Shown: one piece after another, positions 1 through 6,807 of the stretch
Layout of the letters: the number at the start of each line of letters is the position of its first letter
How positions within the stretch are numbered: the stretch's first letter is position 1
DNA from: Cupriavidus pauculus
GTDB taxonomy: Bacteria; Pseudomonadota; Gammaproteobacteria; Burkholderiales; Burkholderiaceae
Direction of reading: 5' to 3'
NCBI RefSeq assembly: GCF_002858765.1
Contig: NZ_PJRP01000010.1
Location: 178,175-242,174 of the forward strand
Length of the DNA stretch: 64,000 nt
The notes under the pieces: generated by a model
Told to the model about the DNA's origin: nothing
The model's database searches: none
Seen by the model: only the letters and a program-made list of their open reading frames with translations
Position numbers and translations under genes: made by a program

Positions 1-649
1 CAGGGATTCGCCGCGTGCGGGGCTTGAGTGGCGCCCACTTCTTGTAGAGCACATCGACAGGGTTGTCCGTCAGCACAGCGGAACCGTCAGGCTTACGATA
101 CTCGCGGATGGCGTAGTTGATCAGCGCACGCAGGATCGAGAAGGCCTGATTGGCCTGTGCCGGCGCAGGGCCGTCACCGCGCAAACCCTTGGTCTTGACC
201 TCGTTGAAGCGCTTCGTGACCGCCTCCCGCGTGACCGATGCAATTGGCTTCTTCAGCCATGCATCGAACGTTGTGGTTACATGCCGCTCAATCTCGCCCT
301 TACTGCTTTCCTTCAGTGGACGGTCGCGGAGGTAGGCATCGGCCACATCGCGCAGCGTCACCTTTGCGACTGCTTCCTCCTTTGCTACCTCACGCGGATC
401 AGTCCCCAGACGCATGCTGCGGAGGTGCTCCCGCGCAACCTCCCGCGCCTGATCGACTGTGAACACGCCGTGCGGGCCGATGGTGATGCGTGCGGACTTC
501 CCGTGTATCCGGCCCTGGACGATGTAGGTGACCTTCCCCGCAGCCGTACAGCGCAGGCCGAACCCCTTGGTTTCACTACACCAGTGCAAGTCGTAGCCGG
601 TTGCTGGAGGCACCAGCTTGTCAACGAAGGACTTCGTAAGCCTTGCCAT
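1..649 (-). CDS. Tyrosine-type site-specific integrase, C-terminal part beyond the window edge
   Basis: Reading the minus strand from an ATG at 649 gives 216 open codons that run off the left edge. The N-terminus (MARLTKSFVDKL, then a segment with GFGLRCTAAGKVTYIVQ and ITIGPHGVFTVDQAR) is the DUF4102 arm-binding domain of phage and island integrases. It is followed by a core-binding SAM-like domain (about residues 95-190). The catalytic R-H-R-Y domain would lie to the left and is not visible. A GGAG stands 6-7 bases before the ATG. The gene starts about 160 bp from a displaced tRNA-Ser 3' end at 810-867, the usual setting of an integrative element. Seen: frame and domains. Inferred: the element lies left of the window. 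Confidence 0.85.
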   Translation of the reverse strand, partial: MARLTKSFVDKLVPPATGYDLHWCSETKGFGLRCTAAGKVTYIVQGRIHGKSARITIGPHGVFTVDQAREVAREHLRSMRLGTDPREVAKEEAVAKVTLRDVADAYLRDRPLKESSKGEIERHVTTTFDAWLKKPIASVTREAVTKRFNEVKTKGLRGDGPAPAQANQAFSILRALINYAIREYRKPDGSAVLTDNPVDVLYKKWAPLKPRTRRIP

Positions 650-695
650 TCTTGTTCTCCCTAGACGCGTCGTAAGCATGTGGTAAGCGGTCTAG

Positions 696-716
696 GTAAA
701 GCTACGACAACCTACG
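696..716 (+). repeat. Direct repeat copy 1, candidate integrase arm site
   Basis: The blocks GTAAAGCTA and ACCTACG occur here separated by five bases. They recur without the five-base insert at 789-804. Both copies lie between the integrase start and the tRNA fragment. Spaced repeats here are expected for arm-type binding sites, but the role is inferred. A shorter GTAAGC repeat occurs at 672 and 683. Confidence 0.4.
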
Positions 717-788
717 CCAAACGCGCAACGGCATTATGCCATTGATTCACAAGGGAATATCTGGCTTACTCGGTCCTGAGAAAGCAGC

Positions 789-804
789 GTAAAGCTAACC
801 TACG
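789..804 (+). repeat. Direct repeat copy 2, candidate integrase arm site
   Basis: The sequence GTAAAGCTAACCTACG repeats both blocks of 696-716 contiguously, five bases before the tRNA-Ser fragment begins. The match is seen directly. A role in integrase binding is inferred from position only. Confidence 0.4.
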
Positions 805-809
805 AGTTA

Positions 810-867
810 CTTGAAAACTGCCGATGGGGTGACCCATCCGTGAGTTCGAATCTCACCGCTTCCGCCA
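810..867 (+). other. Displaced 3' half of tRNA-Ser(UGA), attachment-site remnant
   Basis: The 58 bases match the 3' part of a class II tRNA-Ser. They run from the anticodon loop (CTTGAAA, anticodon TGA), through a long variable arm (GATGGG/CCCATC), to a T-arm (GTGAGTTCGAATCTCAC) and the acceptor end CGCTTCCGCCA. The 5' half is absent: no GGAAGCG pairing partner lies upstream, so this cannot fold as a complete tRNA. Breakpoints in the anticodon loop are common for integrases that use tRNA genes. The intact tRNA would then lie to the left, at the other end of the element. Confidence 0.75.
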
Positions 868-879
868 GAACAAATGAAA

Positions 880-929
880 AATGCCGCAGCACCGCTCCGA
901 TCTGGAGTTAGTGCTGCGGCATTTTTTTT
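880..929. terminator. Rho-independent terminator, probably bidirectional
   Basis: A perfect 13-bp stem (AATGCCGCAGCAC with GTGCTGCGGCATT) has an 18-base loop and is followed by eight T on the plus strand. On the minus strand it also ends in T5. It would serve the former tRNA transcript and the lipoprotein operon whose last gene ends at 960. Confidence 0.85.
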
Positions 930-959
930 GGCCGCCCGGAGGCGGCCAAATCAGTCCAC

Positions 960-1613
960 TCAGTCCGATTGATACTTCGGCGAACGCGGGCCGTACAGTA
1001 GGCCGTTGGGCTTCCCGGCCGACAGCAGGCGCAGGCTGGCCGTCTCGGCCACCTTGTAGGTGGCGTCGAACGCATGGTTCATGGCCTGGGCGATGGCAGC
1101 GCCGATCAGCGCGCCGATCAGGCCGCCACCTGCGTTGCCCGAACTCTCGTTCGTTGCCGTGGCCGTGCCGCTCCACAGTTCATTGCCCGTCTTCAGGTCC
1201 ACCAGCTTCGCGCCGGCCGTGACCTTCGTCACGCTGCTCAGCACCTGGTATTGCGAACCGTAGCTGCTCACCGTCACATAGAGCGCCGCGTCTGCGCCGA
1301 AGATTTCGCGCAGCTTGGGCGTCGGCACCGTGTGGATGTCGCCGGGGGTGGTCAGGCCGTTCTGACGGAACGTCTCGTCGACCAGGGCCACGGGCAGCAC
1401 GTAGTAGCCAGCTTCGGCCAGCGGCACCGTGGCTTGCGACAACATGCCGTACGTCGCCTTGACATCGGGCGACTCATTGAGCGGCGGCAGCACGACGATC
1501 GACCGCGGGCGCGCCTGCTTGTACGCGGAATAGTCGATCTGCTTCTGGGTGGCGCAGCCGGCGAACAGCATGGCGGCGCCGAGGGTGGCGATATAGGTCA
1601 GAATGCGACGCAT
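960..1613 (-). CDS. DUF799 (GNA1162-like) lipoprotein
   Basis: This 217-residue protein has a lipoprotein signal with the lipobox LFAGC (Cys at about 20). The body fits DUF799, the family of neisserial GNA1162: a motif IVVLPPLNES near residue 40 and a beta-rich domain with VTVSSYGSQYQ. A glycine-rich hydrophobic stretch near 155-175 (GNAGGGLIGALIGAAIAQA) may touch the membrane. It is the last gene of a three-lipoprotein operon, and its ATG overlaps the preceding stop by one base. The family function is not established; with the CsgG-like partner an outer-membrane export or assembly role is plausible. Confidence 0.85.
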   Translation of the reverse strand: MRRILTYIATLGAAMLFAGCATQKQIDYSAYKQARPRSIVVLPPLNESPDVKATYGMLSQATVPLAEAGYYVLPVALVDETFRQNGLTTPGDIHTVPTPKLREIFGADAALYVTVSSYGSQYQVLSSVTKVTAGAKLVDLKTGNELWSGTATATNESSGNAGGGLIGALIGAAIAQAMNHAFDATYKVAETASLRLLSAGKPNGLLYGPRSPKYQSD

Positions 1614-2056
1614 TATTTGGTGCTCCCTGCAGTGACGTCAGACTTGGCCGCGGCCGTGGTTTCCGGCTTGGCCTGCGGGGCGGCGGCGCCCACTTCCTTG
1701 CGCGCGTCGGTCTTCACGTTGCGCAGCAGGAAGTCCATGTACGGCGTCGATTCCGGGAACAGCGTCTTTTCGGTCTGGAATTCCTTGACCATCTGATCGC
1801 CCTTGCCCACGTCCAGGTAGAGCATGCCAAGCTGGGCGTGATAGCCCGGCGGCACCACGCCACCCTTGGCCTTGATCTTCTGCAGGCCGCCTTCGAGCGC
1901 GGTGATCTGCGCTTCCTTCGACTCGCCCTTGAAGTACTCGTAGACCTGGGCCTGATAGCCCTCCCACTGGTACATCGGTTGCGGACCCGCACAACCGGCC
2001 AGCAAGCCGGCCGCCGACAAAAACGCCACATTGCGTAGCGTGACCCATTGCTTCAT
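1613..2056 (-). CDS. DUF4810 lipoprotein
   Basis: The protein has 147 residues when started at the ATG 2056. An 18-residue upstream extension is possible but would run back into the csgG-like gene. The signal peptide ends with the lipobox LLAGC (Cys at about 22). The mature part has a TPR-like helical pattern (GGLQKIKAKGG, LGMLYLDVGKGD) typical of DUF4810, followed by a low-complexity Ala/Lys tail. It is the middle gene of the CsgG/DUF4810/DUF799 operon. A periplasmic scaffold or partner of the CsgG-like pore is an inference from this constant gene association. Confidence 0.85.
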   Translation of the reverse strand: MKQWVTLRNVAFLSAAGLLAGCAGPQPMYQWEGYQAQVYEYFKGESKEAQITALEGGLQKIKAKGGVVPPGYHAQLGMLYLDVGKGDQMVKEFQTEKTLFPESTPYMDFLLRNVKTDARKEVGAAAPQAKPETTAAAKSDVTAGSTK

Positions 2057-2084
2057 GGTTTTTCTCGCTTCTATTGGTAAAGAC

Positions 2085-2762
2085 TTACTGCTGAACGGGC
2101 TTCCAGGCACCGCTTTCGATCGCGCTCACCAGGTTGTTCACAGCCTCGCGCATGGCCAGGTCCATCACCTTGCCGTTGAGCGTCGAATCGTAGCTAGCCG
2201 TTCCGCCAAAACCGATCACCTCGCGGTTCGACAACTTGTATTCCCCCGCGCCTTGCGTGGAATAGACAAGTTCCGAGGTGGTGATGTTGACGATGTTCAG
2301 GTTCACCTTGGCATACGCCACCTGCTCGCGGCCACGGCCCAGGATGCCGAACAGCTGCACGTCGCCCACTTCCTTGCGGCCGAACTCGGTGATATCGCCG
2401 GTCACCACGAAATCGGCGCCCTTGAGCTTCTGGGCCCGGTTCTTGATCATGGCCTCGCGCTTGATCTCGTCGAGGTTTTCACGCTCCAGCACGTTGAAGC
2501 GGTTGGTCTGCTGCAGATGGGTCACCAGGCTGGTCTTGGCCTGGCCGCTCAGGCGGTCGATGCCGTCTGAGAACACGCCGCGCATGTAGTTGGAGCGATT
2601 GTCGAACTTGCCCACGGCGATGGGGGTGCGCACGCCGTTGAACGGGCGGCTTGCGCTTTCCACCTTCTGCACCTGCAGCACGGTCGACGTTTCGGTCGCG
2701 CAGCCGGCCAGGCCCATGGCGGCCACGATGCCGGCCAGGCAGCAGCTCTTCAGATTCCTCAC
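2085..2762 (-). CDS. CsgG/HfaB-family outer-membrane lipoprotein
   Basis: I chose the GTG at 2762, eight bases after GGAG, giving 225 residues; the longer frame from 2786 lacks a ribosome site. A signal peptide ends at the lipobox GLAGC. The rest fits CsgG/HfaB: IAVGKFDNRSNY near the N-terminus, SLVTHLQQTNRFNVLER, GADFVVTGDITEFG and a segment with VNLNIVNITTSELVYS. CsgG itself forms a nonameric pore for curli, but no curli genes are present. It heads the operon with the DUF4810 and DUF799 lipoproteins, so a different substrate or an envelope-assembly role is likely. Confidence 0.88.
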   Translation of the reverse strand: MRNLKSCCLAGIVAAMGLAGCATETSTVLQVQKVESASRPFNGVRTPIAVGKFDNRSNYMRGVFSDGIDRLSGQAKTSLVTHLQQTNRFNVLERENLDEIKREAMIKNRAQKLKGADFVVTGDITEFGRKEVGDVQLFGILGRGREQVAYAKVNLNIVNITTSELVYSTQGAGEYKLSNREVIGFGGTASYDSTLNGKVMDLAMREAVNNLVSAIESGAWKPVQQ

Positions 2763-3110
2763 TTCAATTTCTCCAGGTAGCGTCAAAGGTCGGCGATTTG
2801 CCGACTCGGCAAAATGGACCAGCGGCCCAAATTCATCAATAGCAAAAGGGCGAAATTTTACTGACGCAGATCAAATTTGTCAGATTCTCGGCGTGCCATT
2901 GGCCTATTAGTGCCCAAATCGTTATCGGAAATGTCCCGCGATTGTTTAGGCCGGCGCCGGCACTCCCCCACTTCAGTCGGGATTCGGGCGAGCCCGCAGC
3001 CAGCAATCGGGCGCCAAAAGAAAAACCCCGCCATGCAGGCGGGGCCAATGTCCAACGACTTCCGTGGAGGAAATCGGTATTGCCAAGCCGCACGAGGGCG
3101 GCCGGCGCCG
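2763..3110. other. Intergenic region without a gene
   Basis: This stretch holds the upstream region of the lipoprotein operon (AT-richer around 2830-2900) and, at 3016-3044, the terminator of the leftward Bug gene. ORFs in it lack ribosome sites and plausible protein composition. I see no RNA gene. Confidence 0.5.
3016..3044 (-). terminator. Rho-independent terminator of the Bug gene
   Basis: A CCCCGCC/GGCGGGG stem closes a five-base loop. On the minus strand it is followed by T5 then CTTTT, placed about 65 bp after the stop codon at 3111. Confidence 0.85.
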
Positions 3111-4139
3111 TTATTCGGCAGTGATCTTGCCTTGCTCGATCACGGTCTTCCAGCGCTTGAGTTCCTGGTTCTCGAACTCGGCAAACTGTTCTGGCGTATT
3201 GGCGACTACTTCAAAGCCCTGCTCGCTGAGCTTCTTCTGCATGCCTGGGTCCTTGAGCGCGCCGACGATGGCGCCATGCAGGCGGGTCTTGACGTCAGCC
3301 GGCAGCCCCTTGGGCGCGGCCACGCCCTGCCATGAATACACGTCCACGTCCTTGACGCCGCCCTCGACCATGGTCTGCACGTTCGGCAGCACCGACGACC
3401 GCTTGTCGGACGTCACGGCCAACGCCTTCAGCTTGCCCGTGCGGATGTGCTGCAGCACCGCGTTGATGTTCTGGAACGATACGTCCACCTGACCCGCCAG
3501 CAGGTCGGAAATGGCCGGGGCGCCGCCCTTGTAGGGCACGTGCAGGCCTTCGGTACCGCTCTTCTGCCAGAACAGCGCGGCGGTCAGGTGATCGGACGAA
3601 CCGGCACCCGAGCTGGCAAACGACACCTTGCCAGGGTTCTTCTTCATGTAGGCCACCAGTTCCTGCAGCGACTTGGCCGGAAAGTTCGGATTGGCCACCA
3701 GCACGTTCGGCGCGCGCACCGCCACCGTCAGCAGGTCGAAATCCTTGGCCGGGTCGTACTGCAGGTTCTTCTGCAGGAACGGATTCACCGCAAAAACGCC
3801 AATCGAGGCCACCAGCATCGTGTACCCATCGGCCGGCGCACGCTTGACGAAGGTGGCACCGATGGCGCCGGTGGCGCCCGGGCGGTTATCCACCACGAAC
3901 GGCTGGCCGAGCTTCTCGTTGAGCGGCTGGGCCAGCAGGCGCGCGATGGTATCGGTGGACCCGCCGGCCGGGAACGGCACCACGACCGAGACCGCCCGTT
4001 GCGGCCAGGCCGTGCCCGATGCCATGGCGGCGCCGCTGACCGTGATACCGGTCGCCAGCGCAACGGCCACGCCGGCAAGGCGGCGCAGCCACGTGGAAGC
4101 AAAAGCCGCGCGCGGGGCGGCCGTGAAGGTGTGATTCAT
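3111..4139 (-). CDS. Bug/TctC-family periplasmic solute-binding protein
   Basis: This 342-residue protein has a Sec signal peptide cut near residue 40 (AMASGTAWP). It has the family core: VVPFPAGGSTDTIARLL, VDNRPGATGAIGA, KRAPADGYTMLVAS and VPYKGGAPAISDLLAGQVDVSF. The start has AGGAG nine bases before the ATG. Bug proteins bind carboxylates or other small solutes. It lies 67 bp downstream of gudD on the same strand, so glucarate or a related sugar acid is a plausible ligand. No TctA or TctB membrane gene accompanies it, which makes it an orphan binding protein. Confidence 0.9.
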   Translation of the reverse strand: MNHTFTAAPRAAFASTWLRRLAGVAVALATGITVSGAAMASGTAWPQRAVSVVVPFPAGGSTDTIARLLAQPLNEKLGQPFVVDNRPGATGAIGATFVKRAPADGYTMLVASIGVFAVNPFLQKNLQYDPAKDFDLLTVAVRAPNVLVANPNFPAKSLQELVAYMKKNPGKVSFASSGAGSSDHLTAALFWQKSGTEGLHVPYKGGAPAISDLLAGQVDVSFQNINAVLQHIRTGKLKALAVTSDKRSSVLPNVQTMVEGGVKDVDVYSWQGVAAPKGLPADVKTRLHGAIVGALKDPGMQKKLSEQGFEVVANTPEQFAEFENQELKRWKTVIEQGKITAE

Positions 4140-4206
4140 GTTGTTGTCTCCTGCTTTGAACGAAAGCTGTCCTGCTTCCTTGAATGGCGAGGCGGCGGGG
4201 CGCCGG

Positions 4207-5565
4207 TCAGCGCACCATGCAAGGCATCTTGTTGTTGAACTTCCAGTTGGGGATCAGGAACTGCATGGCGATGGCGTCGTCGCGCGCGCCCAGGCCCTTT
4301 TCCTGATAGAGGCGGTGGGCACGCGCCAGCGCGTCCATGTCCAGTTCCACGCCCAGACCCGGCGTCTTGGGCACCTGTACCAGGCCGCCTTCGATCTTCA
4401 GCGGGTTGCGCGTCAGGTGCTCGCCGTCCTGCCAGATCCAGTGCGTATCGATCGCGGTGACGCGCCCCGGCGCGGCGGCGGCCACGTGCGTGAACATCGC
4501 CAGCGAGATATCAAAGTGGTTGTTCGAGTGCGAACCCCACGTCAGGCCCCATTCCGAGCACATCTGCGCCACGCGCACCGACCCCTGCATGGTCCAGAAG
4601 TGCGGATCGGCCAGCGGAATATCCACCGACTGCAAGCGCACCGCGTGGCCCATCTGGCGCCAGTCGGTGGCCACCATGTTGGTGGCGGTCGGCAGGCCGG
4701 TGGCAGCTCGGAATTCGGCCATGATCTCGCGGCCCGAATAGCCGTCTTCAGCACCGCAGGGGTCCTCGGCGTAGGCCAGGATGCCGTGCTTGTCGCGGCA
4801 CAGGCGGATGGCGTCCTTCAGCAGCCAGCCGCCGTTCGGGTCCAGCGTGACGCGCGCCTTCGGAAAGCGCTCGTGCAGCGCGATGATGGCCTCCATCTCC
4901 TCGTCGCCGCTCAGCACGCCGCCCTTGAGCTTGAAGTCGTTGAAGCCGTAGCGCTCGTAGGCGGCTTCGGCCAGGCGCACCACCCCTTGTGCGTCCATCG
5001 CCACTTCATTGCGGACGCGGAACCATGCGTTGTCGGCGCCCGGCTCGGTACGGTAATCGAGCGTGGTCTTCTTGCGATCGCCTACGTAGAACAGGTAGCC
5101 CAGCATTTCCACGGCATCGCGTTGCTGACCTTCACCCAGCAGCGCCGCCACGGGCACCTGCAGGTGCTTGCCCAGCAAGTCCAGCAACGCGGCTTCGAGC
5201 GCGGTGACGGCGTGGATGGTGATGCGCAGGTCGAACGTCTGCAGGCCACGGCCGCCGGCATCGCGATTGGCAAACTGTTCGCGCACTTTGTTCAGGATGG
5301 CCAGGTACTGGCCGATGCCCTGGCCCACCACCAGCGGACGGGCGTCTTCCAGCGTCTGGCGGATGCTCTCGCCGCCGGGCACCTCGCCCACGCCCACGTT
5401 GCCGGCGCTGTCCTTCAGGATGACGATGTTGCGGGTGAAGTAAGGGCCATGTGCGCCCGACAGGTTCATCAGCATGCTGTCGTGGCCCGCCACGGGCACC
5501 ACGGTCAGCTCGGTCACGACGGGCGTCGCGTGCGATTGGCCCATGGCCTGGGAAGTTGCGTTCAT
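4207..5565 (-). CDS. gudD: Glucarate dehydratase
   Basis: This 452-residue enolase-superfamily enzyme would convert D-glucarate (often also L-idarate) to 5-dehydro-4-deoxy-D-glucarate. Visible signatures are the N-terminal capping domain with HGPYFTRNIVIL, the catalytic KLKGG near residue 210, the metal-ligand region DPNGGW near 240, and the SHSNNHFDIS segment near 345 with the catalytic His. The C-terminus (PNWKFNNKMPCMVR) is characteristic of GudD. A GGAG lies ten bases before the ATG. It is divergent from a FadR-type regulator and cotranscribed with a Bug binding protein. Confidence 0.95.
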   Translation of the reverse strand: MNATSQAMGQSHATPVVTELTVVPVAGHDSMLMNLSGAHGPYFTRNIVILKDSAGNVGVGEVPGGESIRQTLEDARPLVVGQGIGQYLAILNKVREQFANRDAGGRGLQTFDLRITIHAVTALEAALLDLLGKHLQVPVAALLGEGQQRDAVEMLGYLFYVGDRKKTTLDYRTEPGADNAWFRVRNEVAMDAQGVVRLAEAAYERYGFNDFKLKGGVLSGDEEMEAIIALHERFPKARVTLDPNGGWLLKDAIRLCRDKHGILAYAEDPCGAEDGYSGREIMAEFRAATGLPTATNMVATDWRQMGHAVRLQSVDIPLADPHFWTMQGSVRVAQMCSEWGLTWGSHSNNHFDISLAMFTHVAAAAPGRVTAIDTHWIWQDGEHLTRNPLKIEGGLVQVPKTPGLGVELDMDALARAHRLYQEKGLGARDDAIAMQFLIPNWKFNNKMPCMVR

Positions 5566-5743
5566 GTGGATGGTCTCCGAATCCTGATGTTTAGGCCGCC
5601 GGGGTCGCGCTCGCCGTCCATGTGTGCGGAAATGCGCCCTGCTGTCTGCTGCTCATACTCTAATATATTAGTCGACCTGTACGATGACGCTGTCGTGCTG
5701 CCACAACGATTCCACGGCTGCAAGTTCCTGTGCGTTATCGGTC

Positions 5744-5760
5744 GTCGTATGACTTATGAC
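5744..5760. promoter_or_regulatory. Candidate operator of the glucarate regulator
   Basis: GTCGTATGAC followed by TTATGAC lies between gudD and the divergent FadR-type gene. A near-identical block (GTCGTAAGAC, then ATATGAC, read on the minus strand) occurs at 6655-6674 before the dehydrogenase gene. FadR-family regulators bind short palindromes with GT and AC ends. Binding is inferred. Confidence 0.5.
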
Positions 5761-5843
5761 GCAGTATAATGAGCGCGTACCTGCGCGGTCAACATTGCCG
5801 CCGTCAGGGTCATCCCCACAATGGTTCCAACACCTGCCCGCCC

Positions 5844-6593
5844 ATGTCCAACGCTTCGATGACTTCGCCCGCTCCCCTGCGCCGCCGTGGCCGCACGCTT
5901 GCTGAAGAAGTGGTCGGCAACCTGACCGAGAGCATCCAGCAAGGCCAGCTCAAGCCGGGCGACAAGCTGCCGACCGAATCCGAGATCATGGCCACGCTTG
6001 GCGTGAGCCGCACCGTGGTGCGTGAAGCGCTATCGCGCCTGCAGGCCAGCGGCCTGGTGGAAACGCGCCACGGCATCGGTACCTTCGTGCTGAATCGCCC
6101 CATCGAGACCCACTCGCCGTTCCGTATCGATCCGTCCGCGATGGTCACGGCCATGGACGTGCTGGCGATGCTCGAATTCCGCGTCAGCCTGGAAGCCGAG
6201 GCTGCCAGCCTGGCCGCCACGCGCCGCAGCGACGACCAGCTGCGTGCCATCCGCCGTGCGCTCGACGACATGAAGCGCAACGCCGCCGAAGGCAGCGACG
6301 CCGTGGGCTCGGACTTCGAGTTCCACCTGTCGATCGCCCGCGCCACCGGCAACCGCTATTTCACCGACATCATGGGCCACCTCGGCACCATGGTGATTCC
6401 GCGCAGCCGGCTCCAGGTGAGCCAGCCCGAGCGCGAGCAATATCTGGAGCGCGTGAATTTCGAGCACGAGAGCATTTTCGATGCGATCGAGCGACGTGAT
6501 CCCGAAGCCGCCAAGGCGGCCATGCGCATGCACCTGACCAACAGCCGCGAACGCCTGCGCAAGGCGTCGGCGGCGGCCGGATCGCCGGCCTGA
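5844..6593 (+). CDS. FadR/GntR-family (FCD) transcriptional regulator
   Basis: I used the ATG at 5844 (249 residues); an in-frame ATG at 5769 adds 25 unlikely residues. The N-terminal winged helix carries the GntR signature (GQLKPGDKLPTESEIMATLG, SRTVVREALSRLQASGL). The C-terminal helical FCD domain has the Asp/His pattern of metal-binding effector sites (LEFRVSLEAEAASLAA, FEFHLSIARATGN, EHESIFDAI). It is divergent from gudD and 214 bp upstream of the 2,5-dioxovalerate dehydrogenase gene, so it very probably controls glucarate catabolism. Confidence 0.9.
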   Translation: MSNASMTSPAPLRRRGRTLAEEVVGNLTESIQQGQLKPGDKLPTESEIMATLGVSRTVVREALSRLQASGLVETRHGIGTFVLNRPIETHSPFRIDPSAMVTAMDVLAMLEFRVSLEAEAASLAATRRSDDQLRAIRRALDDMKRNAAEGSDAVGSDFEFHLSIARATGNRYFTDIMGHLGTMVIPRSRLQVSQPEREQYLERVNFEHESIFDAIERRDPEAAKAAMRMHLTNSRERLRKASAAAGSPA

Positions 6594-6654
6594 GCCCCAT
6601 GCATCGCCTGACCGTTTCCCGGGCGGGCGATGCGGTTGCGAGCCGCCCCGCGAT

Positions 6655-6674
6655 GTCATATGATGTCTTACGAC
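6655..6674. promoter_or_regulatory. Second copy of the candidate glucarate-regulator operator
   Basis: The minus-strand reading is GTCGTAAGAC followed by ATCATATGAC, matching nine of ten bases of the first block at 5744-5753 plus the TATGAC block. It lies between the regulator stop and the dehydrogenase start, where a separate promoter would be expected. Confidence 0.5.
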
Positions 6675-6807
6675 GAGTTGCTTAGCGACAATTCCGGGGC
6701 GAGACGCACTGCTGCAGCAATTTCATGACAGCCACCCTTGGCTGCCTTTGCCTTGCGTGACGGTGTTCTGGCCGTCCTTTCCCAAATTTCCCGCAGGACC
6801 CAAGATC

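Noticed and set aside
385..624. A 79-codon minus-strand ORF near the left edge
   Set aside because: It lies within the integrase gene in another frame and is not protein-like.
810..867. A complete tRNA-Ser gene
   Set aside because: The acceptor 5' strand, D-arm and anticodon 5' stem are missing; no GGAAGCG partner is present upstream.
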